64,000 bases of DNA, taken from Ceratotherium simum simum (Eukaryota; Chordata; Mammalia; Perissodactyla; Rhinocerotidae). A model generated the notes under the pieces. That model had not been told where the DNA came from. It did not search any database and was given only the letters and a program-made list of their open reading frames with translations. The number at the start of each line of letters is the position of its first letter. The stretch's first letter is position 1. The stretch lies in contig NW_004454225.1 in assembly GCF_000283155.1 (NCBI RefSeq), positions 2,155,348 to 2,219,347 on the forward strand, in the 5' to 3' direction. The translations under genes and the position numbers were made by a program. Below, in pieces: positions 12,236 to 23,200 of the stretch.

Positions 12236-12470
12236 CTAGTTGCCTGGTGCTTCCTGAGTGCTTGCTGTATGTCGGACAGTGTGCTAAGGGCCTTATTTGC
12301 ATTCTCACTTAATCCTCATAACCACTGGAAGACATAGGTATTGTTATTCCATTTTATGGATAAGAAAACTGAGATTCAGAGAGGCGAAGTGAATTCATCC
12401 AAGGTTAGAACAAGTGGGGAGCAGCAGAGCTGGGACTTGAATCCACCTCTGTCTGACTGGAGGCGTCTTC
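12236..12470 (-). mobile_element. MIR SINE
   Basis: The reversed MIR core is clear: TTAATCCTCATAACCAC, TTTATGGATAAGAAAACTGA, GGGACTTGAATCCACC. Confidence 0.85.
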
Positions 12471-13838
12471 ACTGTAACTGCAGTACTGTCCCGCCTCTGC
12501 GCGAAGGCGGTGCAGGAGATGAGCGCTGAAGCTGCCCCCTCCTAGGGCTAGTGCCATCGCGCAAATGCCCTCCCAGGCACCAAGCCAGTGGGTGGCATAA
12601 CTGAGAACTGGATTCTTTTCCCAGTGCTGTCTAGCTGGTGGCCCTGTGACATCATTTCACCAGGCGGGATGGGGGTGTAGCATGGTGTAGGAGCGTACAG
12701 TTAGTGGAGTCTATTTGGAAAACTGTATGCGGGTCTAGGTCTTTTCTGGGCTTATTTTCTTGTTTGTAAGGAATAGAGATATCTGCTTCAAAATGTGTTG
12801 TGAGGATTGAATGACAACACAATTTTTAAAACTTCTAGCTCAGTCCCTTTAACATAAAAATGTATAAGGCTCCATCCAGCACAAAATTCTGATTCAGACC
12901 AGGCCCCACATATCTGTTTTACTGAAGGAAGATGTTACCTTTTCATTATCATCCTCATGCAGAACAGATGAGCCTAGGACGGCTGAGCTGTTAGGGATGC
13001 GGGTTCTGCCATCTGGCTCTGTCTGGAAGCAGGAGGGAGGGGCTCTCCTGGTTGGGCACCACAGCCTCCAGGAGGGGCATTTAGCCCAAATGTGGCATGG
13101 TCAGGCTGTCTGGGGGCAGGAGTAGAGGTTGGTGACCCAGCTGAGCTGCCCTTAGGAGCTACAAGGTGACTCTTTTGCCCCTAAATTTGCAAATATATCT
13201 TTAAAGAGAACTGGGATTTTTCCCATGCCCATTTCCAACAGATGCTGGAGTTGAGGCCACAGGGCAGTGTTTCCTCACGGCTCCCATGAGGCGGCTGCTT
13301 GACTTTCCTTTTTGATTTCTTTCTCCCTCACCTGACCCTCCTTGCTTACCCAGAATCCCCAACACCCGAGTTCTGTGGCAGATAGCATGGAGAAGACTGG
13401 GGCTGCCGTGAACCAGAGTAACAACTGTCACCTCCAAACTCCTGTCACCAGAAAAATGGCAAAAGGAGGTTTTTCTTTAGGTCTCGATGAATATAATTTC
13501 AAAAACGAGAAGACAACTTGTCCTAAAATATTCAACCACGTCTCCTTAGTGTTACCTCACGTTTATTTCATAGAGTCAAAGCTTTTCACAGTTAGAAGTA
13601 AAAGGCTTAATATTCAGAAAAAGCCTAAGAAAACTACTCCAAAAACTGCATTTCTGTTGAAGCTCAAGTGGGTGATAATAGATTCTTTCTAGTTCTAATA
13701 GGGGCAGGTTAGAAAGAGGAAGCTAGAAAGTTAGAGGGAGCCACTGTGCTGACGCCCTAGAAGATGGCATTTTCTTATGTTTTTACTTGAGATATAATTC
13801 ACATGCTATAAGTTCACCATTTTTATTTACTGATTGAT

Positions 13839-14055
13839 TTTTTTAAAATTTTATTTATTTTTTCCCCAAAGCCCCAGTAGATAGTTGTATGTCATAGCTG
13901 CACATCCTTCTAATTGCTGTATGTGGGACGCGGCCTCAGCATGGCCAGAGCAGCGTGGCCAGAGAAGCGGTGCGTCAGTGCACGCCCGGGATCCAAACCC
14001 GGGCCGCCAGCAGCGGAGCGCGCGCACTGAATTGCTAAGCCACTGGGGTCGGCCC
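13839..14055 (-). mobile_element. ERE-type SINE, subtype 2, inserted in the tail of another SINE
   Basis: The copy lies inside the GATT-repeat tail of the subtype 1 SINE that follows, bounded by tgattgat-like sequence on both sides. It carries an internal duplication of about 15 bases (ATGGCCAGAGCAGCG / GTGGCCAGAGAAGCG) near 13940-13970, not seen in other copies here. Confidence 0.85.
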
Positions 14056-14303
14056 TCGATTGATTGATTGATTGATTGATGGAGGAAGATCAGCCCTGAA
14101 CCAACATCTGATGCCAATCCTCCTCTTTTTGCTAAGGAAGACTGGCTCTGGGCTAACATCCATGCCCATCTTCCTCTACTTTATATGGGACGCCACCACA
14201 GCATGGCTTGACAAGCGGTGTATCAGTGCACGCCTGGGATCCGAACCCAGGCTGCCAGCAGCGGAGCGTGAGCACTTAACTGTTACGCCACGGGGTCGGC
14301 CCC
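14056..14303 (-). mobile_element. ERE-type SINE, subtype 1, with (GATT)n tail
   Basis: Body with GGCTAACATCC and CTTCCTCTACTTTATATGGG on the + strand, and the head at 14303. The tail is a GATT tetranucleotide run at 14058-14080. It interrupts an old L1: ttcaccattttta (13812-13824) and ttcaccgttttta (14307-14319) are the probable duplication. Confidence 0.85.
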
Positions 14304-15131
14304 GAATTCACCGTTTTTAAAGTGTACAGTTCAGTGGTTTTAGTATTTCATACTGTTGTGCAGCTGTCACCACTATCCAATTCCAGAACATTTTTCATCT
14401 GTCCGGATAGAAACCCCAATAACAATGACTCTGCATTTCCCTCTCCCCCAGCCCTTGGCATTCACTAATCTACTTTCCGTCTCTAAGGAGTTGCCTCTTC
14501 TGGACATTTCATTTAAATAGAATCATACAGTATTCATCCTCTTGTGACTGGCTTCTTTCACTTAGCATGATGTTTTCACGATTCATCTGTGTTATAATGT
14601 TGTTGGTTCTTCGTTCCTTTTTACAGCTGAATAAACTTCATTGTATGGCTATTCCATACATTTTTGTTTGTCCTTTCATCAGTTGTTGGACATCTGGGTT
14701 GTTTCCCTTTTTTTGGCCATAATGAGTAATGCTGCTATGAATATCCACGTATAAGTTGTTGTGTGGACACACGCTTTCATTTCTCTTGGGTGAATAGGTG
14801 TGGAATTGCTGGGTTATAGAAGTCTATATTTAACTTTCTCAGGAACTGCCAAAGTGTTTTCCACAGCAGCTGTGCCTTTTTACATTCCCACCAGCAGTGG
14901 ATGAGGGTTCCAATTTCTCTGCGTCCTCACCAACACTTATTATTGTCGTCTTTTTGATTCTAGCCATCCTAGTGGGTGTGAAGTGGTGTCTCATTGTGGT
15001 TTTGATTTTCATTTCCCTGATGACTAATGATGCCAAGCATACTTTTACTTGCACATTGGCCATTTACATCTCTTCTTTGGAGAAATCTATATTCAAATCT
15101 TTTTTTTTTTTTAACTTTTTTTTTTTTTTTA

Positions 15132-15611
15132 NNNNNNNNNNNNNNNNNNNNNNNNNNNNNNNNNNNNNNNNNNNNNNNNNNNNNNNNNNNNNNNNNNNNN
15201 NNNNNNNNNNNNNNNNNNNNNNNNNNNNNNNNNNNNNNNNNNNNNNNNNNNNNNNNNNNNNNNNNNNNNNNNNNNNNNNNNNNNNNNNNNNNNNNNNNNN
15301 NNNNNNNNNNNNNNNNNNNNNNNNNNNNNNNNNNNNNNNNNNNNNNNNNNNNNNNNNNNNNNNNNNNNNNNNNNNNNNNNNNNNNNNNNNNNNNNNNNNN
15401 NNNNNNNNNNNNNNNNNNNNNNNNNNNNNNNNNNNNNNNNNNNNNNNNNNNNNNNNNNNNNNNNNNNNNNNNNNNNNNNNNNNNNNNNNNNNNNNNNNNN
15501 NNNNNNNNNNNNNNNNNNNNNNNNNNNNNNNNNNNNNNNNNNNNNNNNNNNNNNNNNNNNNNNNNNNNNNNNNNNNNNNNNNNNNNNNNNNNNNNNNNNN
15601 NNNNNNNNNNN
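15132..15611. other. Assembly gap (480 N)
   Basis: A run of N begins after a poly-T tract and ends inside a SINE. True length and content are unknown. Reading frames that cross it are artefacts. Confidence 1.
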
Positions 15612-15727
15612 CCACAGCATGGCTTGCCAACCAGTGCGTCGGTGCGCGCCTGGGATCCGAACTGGCGAACCCTGGGCCACCGCAGTGGAGCACGCACGCT
15701 TAACCGCTTGTGCCACTGGGCCAGCCC
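15612..15727 (-). mobile_element. ERE-type SINE, head half; rest in the assembly gap
   Basis: The + strand shows CCACAGCATGGCTTGCCAAC up to CACTGGGCCAGCCCCC. The head contains the CGGTGGCCCAGGGTTCGCC-type insert before the B box. The 3' half lies within the N run. Confidence 0.85.
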
Positions 15728-16510
15728 CCTTTTTGCCCGTTTTTCAATTGGGCTATTTGTCCTTTTATTGTTGAGTCCCTATTTTTTTTTTTTAGAAGAC
15801 TTTTTTTTATAGTGAATTTTTGTTGTACATTATTGTTTATCAGATGCATATAAGTGCATCCCTCACCCATTGTGCCCACCCTCCACCCCCCCAGCCCCTG
15901 ATAACCGCTAAACAGTTCTATCTGTCCGTGTGTTGGTTTATCTTCCACATATGAGTGAAATCATGCGCTGTTTGTCTTTCTCTTTCTGGCTTATTTCACT
16001 TAATACCCTCCAGGTCCATCCATCTTGTCGCAAATGGGACGATTTTGTCTTTTTTTATGGCTGAGTAGTAGTCCATGGTGTATATGTACTACATCTTCTT
16101 TATCCAGTCGTCAGTCGAGGGACACTTGGGTTGCTTCCTCTTCTTGGCTATAGTGGATAATGCTGCAGTGAACAGAGGGGCGCATAAGCCTCTTTGGATT
16201 GTTGATTTCAGGTTCGGTGGGTAGATTCCCAGTATCCGCTGGATCATAAGGTATTTCTATTTTTAATTTTTTTTTTTTTTTTAAAGATTTTATTTATTTA
16301 TTTTTTCCCCCTAAAGCCCCAGTAGATAGTTGTATGTCATAGCTGCACATCCTTCCAGTTGCTGTATGTGGGACGCAGCCTCAGCATGGCTGGAGAAGCA
16401 GTGCGTCAGTGCGCGCCCGGGATCCGAACCTGGGCTGCCAGCAGCGGAGCGCACGCACTTAACCGCTAAGCCACGGGGCCGGCCCTATTTTTAAGTTTTT
16501 GATTGAGTCC
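15728..16510 (-). mobile_element. L1 fragment, interrupted by the SINE at 16267-16484
   Basis: TTTTTCAATTGGGCTATTTG belongs to the older L1. From about 15780, TTGTACATTATTGTTTATCAG, CACATATGAGTGAAATCATG, GTCCATGGTGTATATGTACT and ATAATGCTGCAGTGAACA form a second, less diverged reversed L1 piece. Confidence 0.75.
16267..16484 (-). mobile_element. ERE-type SINE, subtype 2
   Basis: Full-length copy inserted in an L1 fragment, with duplication ctatttttaa at 16257-16266 and 16485-16494. Confidence 0.92.
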
Positions 16511-17118
16511 CTGTGTTTTAAGAGGACAAAAAAGAGAAGGAGGCTGGAGTTTCAACAGCGACGGGAGAGGTTACAGTAGACTGTAGTTCTTCGTTTCCCA
16601 GCAGTGAGGCTGGTGAGAGATGTGGAAGAGCGGACTGTGGGGTGAAGTGGGGAATGCCAGCATCAGGCTGCGTGGAGGTCCTGACTGAGCGGCTCGGCGT
16701 TTTCTATCTAAACGATCCTCCGAGATTCTGGTCAGGGAAACCGATTCATGGAGGTTTTGGTGGTGGCTGCTTTTTGTTTTCTTTTTTAAGAAACATTTGC
16801 CTGAGCATGGGGCATCAGGAAGTCTGTATGTACGATTCTCTCCTTCCTTGATAACATGGGGACTGAGTGCACACCCCCCTTGGCTTATAGAGCTGTTGAG
16901 AACATTGGTATTGTAGCTTCTTCAAAGTGTATCCTCTCGGATGAACTAATCAAAATAGGAGGCTTTTTCTTCTAAGTGTGACTTTTCATTGTCTTATTGA
17001 ACAGTGGCCAGGACTTCCCTCCCCATTGCCCTGGGCCAGCAAAACCAGAGTGGTGGGTGGAAAGGATCCCAGGAGAGCAGCTGCTTTAGAATGACTTTCC
17101 CCTTTGCTCTCCTCACAG

Positions 17119-17236
17119 GGCTGATGTTTCTGGACCAGATGAAGCCTGAGGAGCCTTCCAACTGTAAGATATTAGTATAGGAAAACTTCTGTCTGGATCT
17201 GCAGACGACTTGCCTCGCCTCTTCGCACAATGTCAG
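17119..17236 (+). other. SGSM3: SGSM3 exon carrying the end of the 5' UTR and the start codon
   Basis: The acceptor is a pyrimidine-rich tract ending CTCCTCACAG at 17118, and the donor is TCAG|GTGGGA after 17236. The start ATG at 17230-17232 is followed by only four coding bases, and the split glycine codon is completed by the exon at 17754. The UTR part holds an upstream ATG (17124) with an 18-codon frame ending TAG at 17178-17180. The 5' boundary is inferred from the splice motif only. If this were the first exon, the boundary would be a transcription start instead. Confidence 0.8.
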
Positions 17237-20200
17237 GTGGGAGACAGGGCCTGGGCTGGAAATGGGGTGAGAGGCTCTCCAGAGAGCAGGGGGATCTTGC
17301 CCAGGAGGACCCACCTGGTGGGATGGAAGTGGGCTTGATTTTCATATACCTTTGAGGGTCATGAAGACCATCCAGGTAAGAGGTGGAGAAAGGAGCAAGT
17401 CTTCTGATGGGGCATCGGGAGAATCACTACTATCTCTTCTCTGCTTGGCTCTCCGGTTTTCCTGAACATGTGTCCTCTTCCCTCCTTCCACCCTACAAAT
17501 CCTCACGGTTAGGTGGAGGAAGAGGCAAGGAGATGAAATTTGGTTATGTTTTGTAACACGCTGCTTTTTTTCTTTTCCTTCTCCAGAAAGTTGCACATCT
17601 CTAGGTTTCTTCCCCTCCCCAACCCATACCACTTGAGACGAGGCACCTTCACTGCTGGCGCCTTGGGGTGGTGGGGAATATTCCAACTTGAATTTTTCCC
17701 CCGAATGCTCTGCATTTTCTTCATCTCCTATTCCTGGTCCTCCTTGATTTTAGGAAGCCACGTGCCTTCTGCCAGTGGCCCCTTCTCAGCCCTGACTCCA
17801 AGCATGTGGCCTCAGGAGATCCTGGCCAAGTACACGCAGGTACAGCAATTAGCAGCACTCTGCTCCCTAACTGTGGTGCCGAAGGGGCCCCACGCTACAG
17901 GCTTCCGGGGAGTGGTGGCCACTCCACCCTACTCACACAGGGTCAGAGGCCACCATCAGACAAGGCAGCTTAGCTCCACATGCTCTGTGAATAAGTCATG
18001 AGGTTGGAGGAAAAGTATTACGGCACCATGTGCTTAGTGTTATGGAGACACGGAAGCGCATAAAACAGGTTTCTTACCTTGATCTTACTGTCTTTGAGGA
18101 GAACAAGGAAAATGCTGGGAGAATTCGGGAAGGTGGTGGCCCCCTGCAGTTGAGTGAGGACCACAGAGGCTTCAGGGAAGGGTGGCCTCTGATCTGAGTC
18201 TCGAAGGCTGGGTGGAACTTCAGCAAGCAGCAGCGAGGGTGGCTGTGGTCTCAGAGCCTGTAGTCCCAGACGGGCTGCGTGACTGACTCTCCCCAATCCT
18301 GGTTCCAGAAGGAAGAGTCAGTGGAGCAGCCCGAGTTCTCCTATGATGAGTTCGGTTTCCGTGTGGACAAGGAAGGTAAGATCGTGTGGAATCTCGCTGG
18401 TGCCGTGGGGAGGACGGGACTGCAGTGACTGTCATTGTGCAGCTGTGACCTCTGGGCTCCGGGTGTTCCCCGCCCCAGGACTGACGGAGCTGCACCTGAG
18501 GGTGATGCTCTTGTAAGTAGATGGAGACCTCTGATGTTTTTTAGATTAATTTTATTGATCTTCATATGATGATAAAAGCAATAATGTTCACTATAGAGAA
18601 GTTGAAAAATATAGAAAAGTGTAAAGATTAAAACAAATTAACCCATAATGCCACAACCTGAAGATATCTGCTGATATTTTCGTGTATTCCTTTCCTGGCT
18701 TTGTGTGTATATGTATCTGTATATACTTTTCATGACTAAGATTATATCATATACACATTTTCATATTGCTCTTATCTCTCTCTCTTTTTTTTTTTTGTGA
18801 GGAAGATCAGCTCTGGGCTAACATCTGCCAATCCTCCTCTTTTTTTTTTTTTTTTTTTTTGCTGAGGAAGACTGGCCCTGGGCTAATAACATCTGTGCCC
18901 TTCTTCCTCCACTTTATATGGGACGCCGTCACAGCACGGCTTGACAAGCGGTGCGTCGGTGAGTGCCCGGGATCCGAACTGGTGAATGCTGGGCCGCTGC
19001 AGTGGAGCGCACGCTCTTAACCGCTTGCGCCACCGGGCCAGCCACTCTTATCTCTCTTAACATTACACCACGAGCGTGTTTTCTGTCAGTTAAGGCCTCT
19101 TTATTTTATTTATTTTTTTTTTGTGAGGAAGATCAGCCCTGAGCTAACATCCATGCCAATCCTCCTCTTTTTGCTGAAGAAGACTGGCCCTGAGCTAACA
19201 TCCGTGCTGATCTTCCTCTACTTTATGTGGGACGCCACCACAGGATGGCCTGACAAGCGGTGTGTCGGTGCACGCCCGGGATCCCAACCTGGGCCACCAG
19301 CAGCGGAGCGTGTGCACTTAACCGCTACGCCACGGGCCAGCCCCTGAGACCTCTTTAAAAGCATGTTTTTCAGTGGCTGCATAATATCCCATTATACTGG
19401 ATTTATCATAATCCTTTTATAACCACTCTATGAGTGTGCCTCTAGGCCATTTCCATCATTTTCTAGTATAAATACACATGTTGGTTCCCGAGTGGGCTGT
19501 TGGGAAAGCCATCTGCCAGAACCCAGGATAGCCTGTTGCCAGCATTTAACTGTGACTGGAAGATTTTAATTGGCTGAAACTAGTCGTCCTCAGATCACTC
19601 ATGTTTGCAGTTCTGACAGAAATTTCCCTTGTTCTCTAGTTTGCAGACAGACATTTGAAAGTTAAAAGCTGGGCCTGAGAGGAACACAGGGAGCTTTCCA
19701 GTGTGATGGAAATATTCTCTATCTTGATGAGGACGATGTTTAGACATTTGTTTATTGATGCTCACCAAAGTGTACACTTAAAATTGGTGCATTTTACTGT
19801 ATGTAAATTCATTAAAGGAGAAGTTTTAGAAAGCTGAGGCTGAGGGCGTGGCTTTAGGATGAGTAAGGACGAGGCCACCTGTGGGGCTAATAGCACCAAG
19901 ATTGCCCGGTGGTCACAAGAGCCTTGTTGGTGTTCGCTGGAGCATTTCAGGAGGCCGACTGTGGGTTGTCCACTGTCCACTGCTGCCTCCCCAGTGCCTG
20001 GAACAAAACCAAAGGTGGTCAAACAAACAAATATATGCTGGGGGCAAGAAGAGCTATGGAAAAATTCGGGGGCTAGAGAAGAGGGTGGTGGATTGTATAT
20101 AAGGTAGTGAAGGAAGCTTCTAGGGGGAGACATCTGAACAGAAACTGGGAGGAACTGAAGCAGTGAGCAGAGCAGGGAAGGGGAGTAGTAAGTGCAGAGG

Positions 20201-23200
20201 CCCTGAGTGGGAGCGGATTTGGTGGGGAAGAGTGGAGTGGAGGGAGCGAGGGAGTAGTGGGAGATGAGGACAGGGAAGAGGGGGCTGGGAGGAGGTGGGT
20301 CACAAGCCTTGTAAGGCCTTTGGCTTTGCATCTGAGGCAAGCAGGTGGCACTAGAGGGCTCCGAGCAGAATGACATGATCTGCCTGGGTCTGAGAAGGAC
20401 CCTCCTGACTGCTGTGTGGAGAACAGCCTGTGGGAGGCAGGGGTGGAAACAGACCAGGGGGAAGGCTGTTGTGGTGATCCAGACGAAGGATGACGGCTTG
20501 GACTGGGGCATAGTCGGAGGTGGTAAGAGTGGCGGGATTCTGCCTATGCTCTGAAGGCAAAGCTAACAACATTTGCCGATGGATCGAACATGGGGTCTAA
20601 GCAGAGGAGGAGCGAGAGATGGTTCTGAGGTTTAAGCCTGAGCGTCTGGAGAGTGGAGGTGGGTTTATGGATCTGAGAGAGACTGCAGCAGGGGCAGGTT
20701 TGGGGGAGGAAGTGAAGAGTTCGGGTTTGCTTGTTGGGATGCCTGTGGGACGTGTAGCTGGAGCCACAGGAAGCTGTTGGAAATGTGGCTCTGGATTTTG
20801 GTGGCGAGATCTGGGCCCTCAACTTCGGAGAACATATAGTGAGGAGTTGTTTCCTTCCTCCTGTGCTCACCACTGCAGCCCTGGGCTCGCTCTCTCCTGG
20901 CAGGTGGTGCTGACCCCAGTTCCAGCAAGCTGCCAGGTGTCTCTCTGATGGAGGACCCTCCCCAGAGGCTGCGGTGGCAGGCCCACCTGGAGTTCACCCA
21001 TAATCATGACGTGGGGGATCTCACCTGGGACAAGATTACTGTCTCCCTACCCCGCTCTGAGAAGCTTCGCTCCCTGGTGCTCGCTGGCATCCCACACAGC
21101 ATGAGGCCACAGGTGAGGTGGCCAGAGGGACCTGTAGAGGGCCAAAAGGGTCCAGGTGTCCCGTGAAAGACTGAGTGCTCATGCAGGCCCCTCCCCTCAG
21201 CTGTGGATGCGGCTCTCCGGGGCCCTACAGAAGAAGAGGAATTCTGAGCTGTCCTACCGTGAGATTGTGAAGAACAGCTCCAACGATGAGACCATTGCTG
21301 CCAAACAGGTGAGGCCAGAGCAGTACAGGGAGCCCTTCAGGAAGCGCTTTCTGGCCGGAAACTGTGTGTGGGCCTGCAGGAGGGCAGTGGTCTCCAGGGG
21401 GTTACAAGAATCGCCCTTGGCAGGAGTGGCGTGGGAGAGCGCAGCAGCCATGTGGCAGCACTGGGCAGTCCTTTCACCCACAAACGTGTGCCTGGACAAG
21501 CTTGCTCCCTCCTGGGTCCTGTGTAGGCAGCAGGGAGAATTGTCAAAAAGGCCACCAAACTTGGGGGCACATTAGGGTCACCTGGAGATTTTAAATACAG
21601 ATTTCCAGGCCTTGTTTCAGAGATTCTCATTCTGGCTTGAGGCCCAGGAATCTGTCATTTTATTTTTATAAGTTCTCCGGTGAATGTGGTGGAATCAGCT
21701 ACATACTAGCTGAGCTCTACTCCTGAAGGGTGGAGGGTAACTTTAACCTGGAGCACTAAGGAATCCCGATTCCTGGGTGAGAAGCCTGCCTGGGGTTTGC
21801 CCCACACGGGGGTCTCCCAGCCTCCCTCATGGGGTCTCAGGTGTCAGAAGTGTGGAAGGTGTGGGCCCGCAGGCCTGCAGCTGCGTCTCACAGGGTCTTC
21901 CTATGGGTGTGCTCTGACAGATTGAGAAGGACCTGCTCCGCACCATGCCCAGCAACGCCTGCTTCGCCAACCTGGGCAGCATCGGGGTGCCCCGCCTGCG
22001 CAGGGTTCTCCGAGCACTGGCCTGGCTCTACCCAGAGATTGGCTACTGCCAGGGCACGGGCATGGTGAGCACAGCCCGGAAAGGGGAGGGGGTGTCCCCA
22101 AGGGTGTTCTCCAGGCCCCCAGTGGTGAACAATCTCACCATCCAGGCAGTAGGACGAGAGGTGGGGAAGGAGGCGGGAGTCCCCAAGGAGGCCAGGGCTT
22201 CCAAATATGGCAGCTCCAACCCCAAGGAAGGCATGTGGTCTATGATGGGACCCCCAGAGGGGGTGCCTCTTCTAATTCGCATGGAGACCTAGGTCGAGGA
22301 CCCTTGTCCCCCTGCCCTGGCCAGGTGGCCGCCTGCCTCCTGCTGTTCCTGGAGGAGGAGGACGCCTTCTGGATGATGTGCGCCATCATCGAGGACCTGC
22401 TCCCTGCCTCCTACTTCAGCACCACCCTGCTGGGCGTCCAGACTGACCAGCGGGTTCTGCGCCACCTCATCGTCCAGTACCTGCCTCGTTTGGACAAGCT
22501 GCTCCAGGAGCATGACATTGGTAAGGGCCGGCACCCATCCCCTTCTCTAGGGTCAAGGGGTCCTGAGACTCTGGCTCAGATATTGCAGATCTGCGGCCTC
22601 CAGACACAGCCAGCAGAGGACAGGGCAGCTGGTTATCTTGGAAGGAAGAAGGAGCTCATCTGACGATGGCTGAGCCGTGGACCCAGCACCCTCAGTCTTT
22701 GCTGCTCCCCTGTTCTCAGCTGTTCCCTGACGCCCTGTCTCCTCTCCCTGGGGAGCAGGCAAGGCCTCTTGCTGCTTTTGGGGAGCTACCCTCCACCTCC
22801 TCCCTGGCTTGTGTGCCTGGGGGACACCCCCTTCTCCCAGGCTGTCCCATGCTGGCTGTCCCTGGTCCCAGCCACAGGGGCTGCGGTCTGTGTCCACAGA
22901 GCTGTCCCTGATCACGCTGCACTGGTTCCTCACGGCTTTCGCCAGCGTCGTGCACATCAGGCTGCTGCTGCGCCTCTGGGACCTGTTCTTCTACGAGGGC
23001 TCCCTGGTGCTGTTCCAGACCACGCTGGGCATGCTGCGCCTCAAGGTGCTGCTGCAGCCCCCTGTCCTACCTGGGGCAACACCACCCAGCTTCCCAGCTG
23101 AAGAATAGGAGCCCCATGTGCTAGACGCAGCTGTCCTGGTGCCCCTCCTCTGGGGGACACAGTGGGGTTCAGGCTTCAGCATCGTGTGGCCTGAACACTG

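Larger units (their letters stand above)
13785..15110 (-). mobile_element. L1 fragment (old L1M type) carrying nested SINEs
   Basis: The + strand shows the reversed L1 3' UTR (TGTACAGTTCAGTGGTTTTA, GAATCATACAGTATTCATCC) followed by the reversed ORF2 end (TTTACATTCCCACCAGCAGT, CACCAACACTTATTATTG, CATCCTAGTGGGTGTGAAGT). SINEs at 13839-14303 interrupt it, and it runs to the T-rich edge of the assembly gap. Confidence 0.85.
1..17118 (+). other. Probable SGSM3 intron 1: non-coding, repeat-rich
   Basis: No exon with splice sites and conserved coding sense is recognised here. The region is mostly L2, L1, SINE, LTR and MER-type repeats listed separately, with unassigned stretches at about 1470-1760, 4500-6280, 8110-8560, 10690-11290, 11880-12235, 12480-13780 and 16510-17118. 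No CpG-rich promoter is seen, so the SGSM3 transcription start is probably left of the window. This is inferred from the position of the start-codon exon and my memory of the human gene. Confidence 0.65.
18540..19480. mobile_element. Old LINE fragment split by two SINEs
   Basis: TATAGAAAAGTGTAAAGATTAA before the SINEs and GTGGCTGCATAATATCCCATT plus CTAGGCCATTTCCATC after them look like one old LINE 3' region interrupted at 18782-19345. Confidence 0.5.

Noticed and set aside
14897..15812. Long frames of 195-268 codons around 15 kb
   Set aside because: They cross the 480-N gap and owe their length to undefined bases.
17304..17375. Possible extra SGSM3 exon between the start-codon exon and the next coding exon, with a good GTAAGA donor
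   Set aside because: The acceptor tract is weak, and adding it would break the conserved junction that gives MSGSH.
19762..20511. 249-codon - strand frame
   Set aside because: It overlaps reversed L2 ORF2 sequence in an SGSM3 intron and has no start context or splice support.
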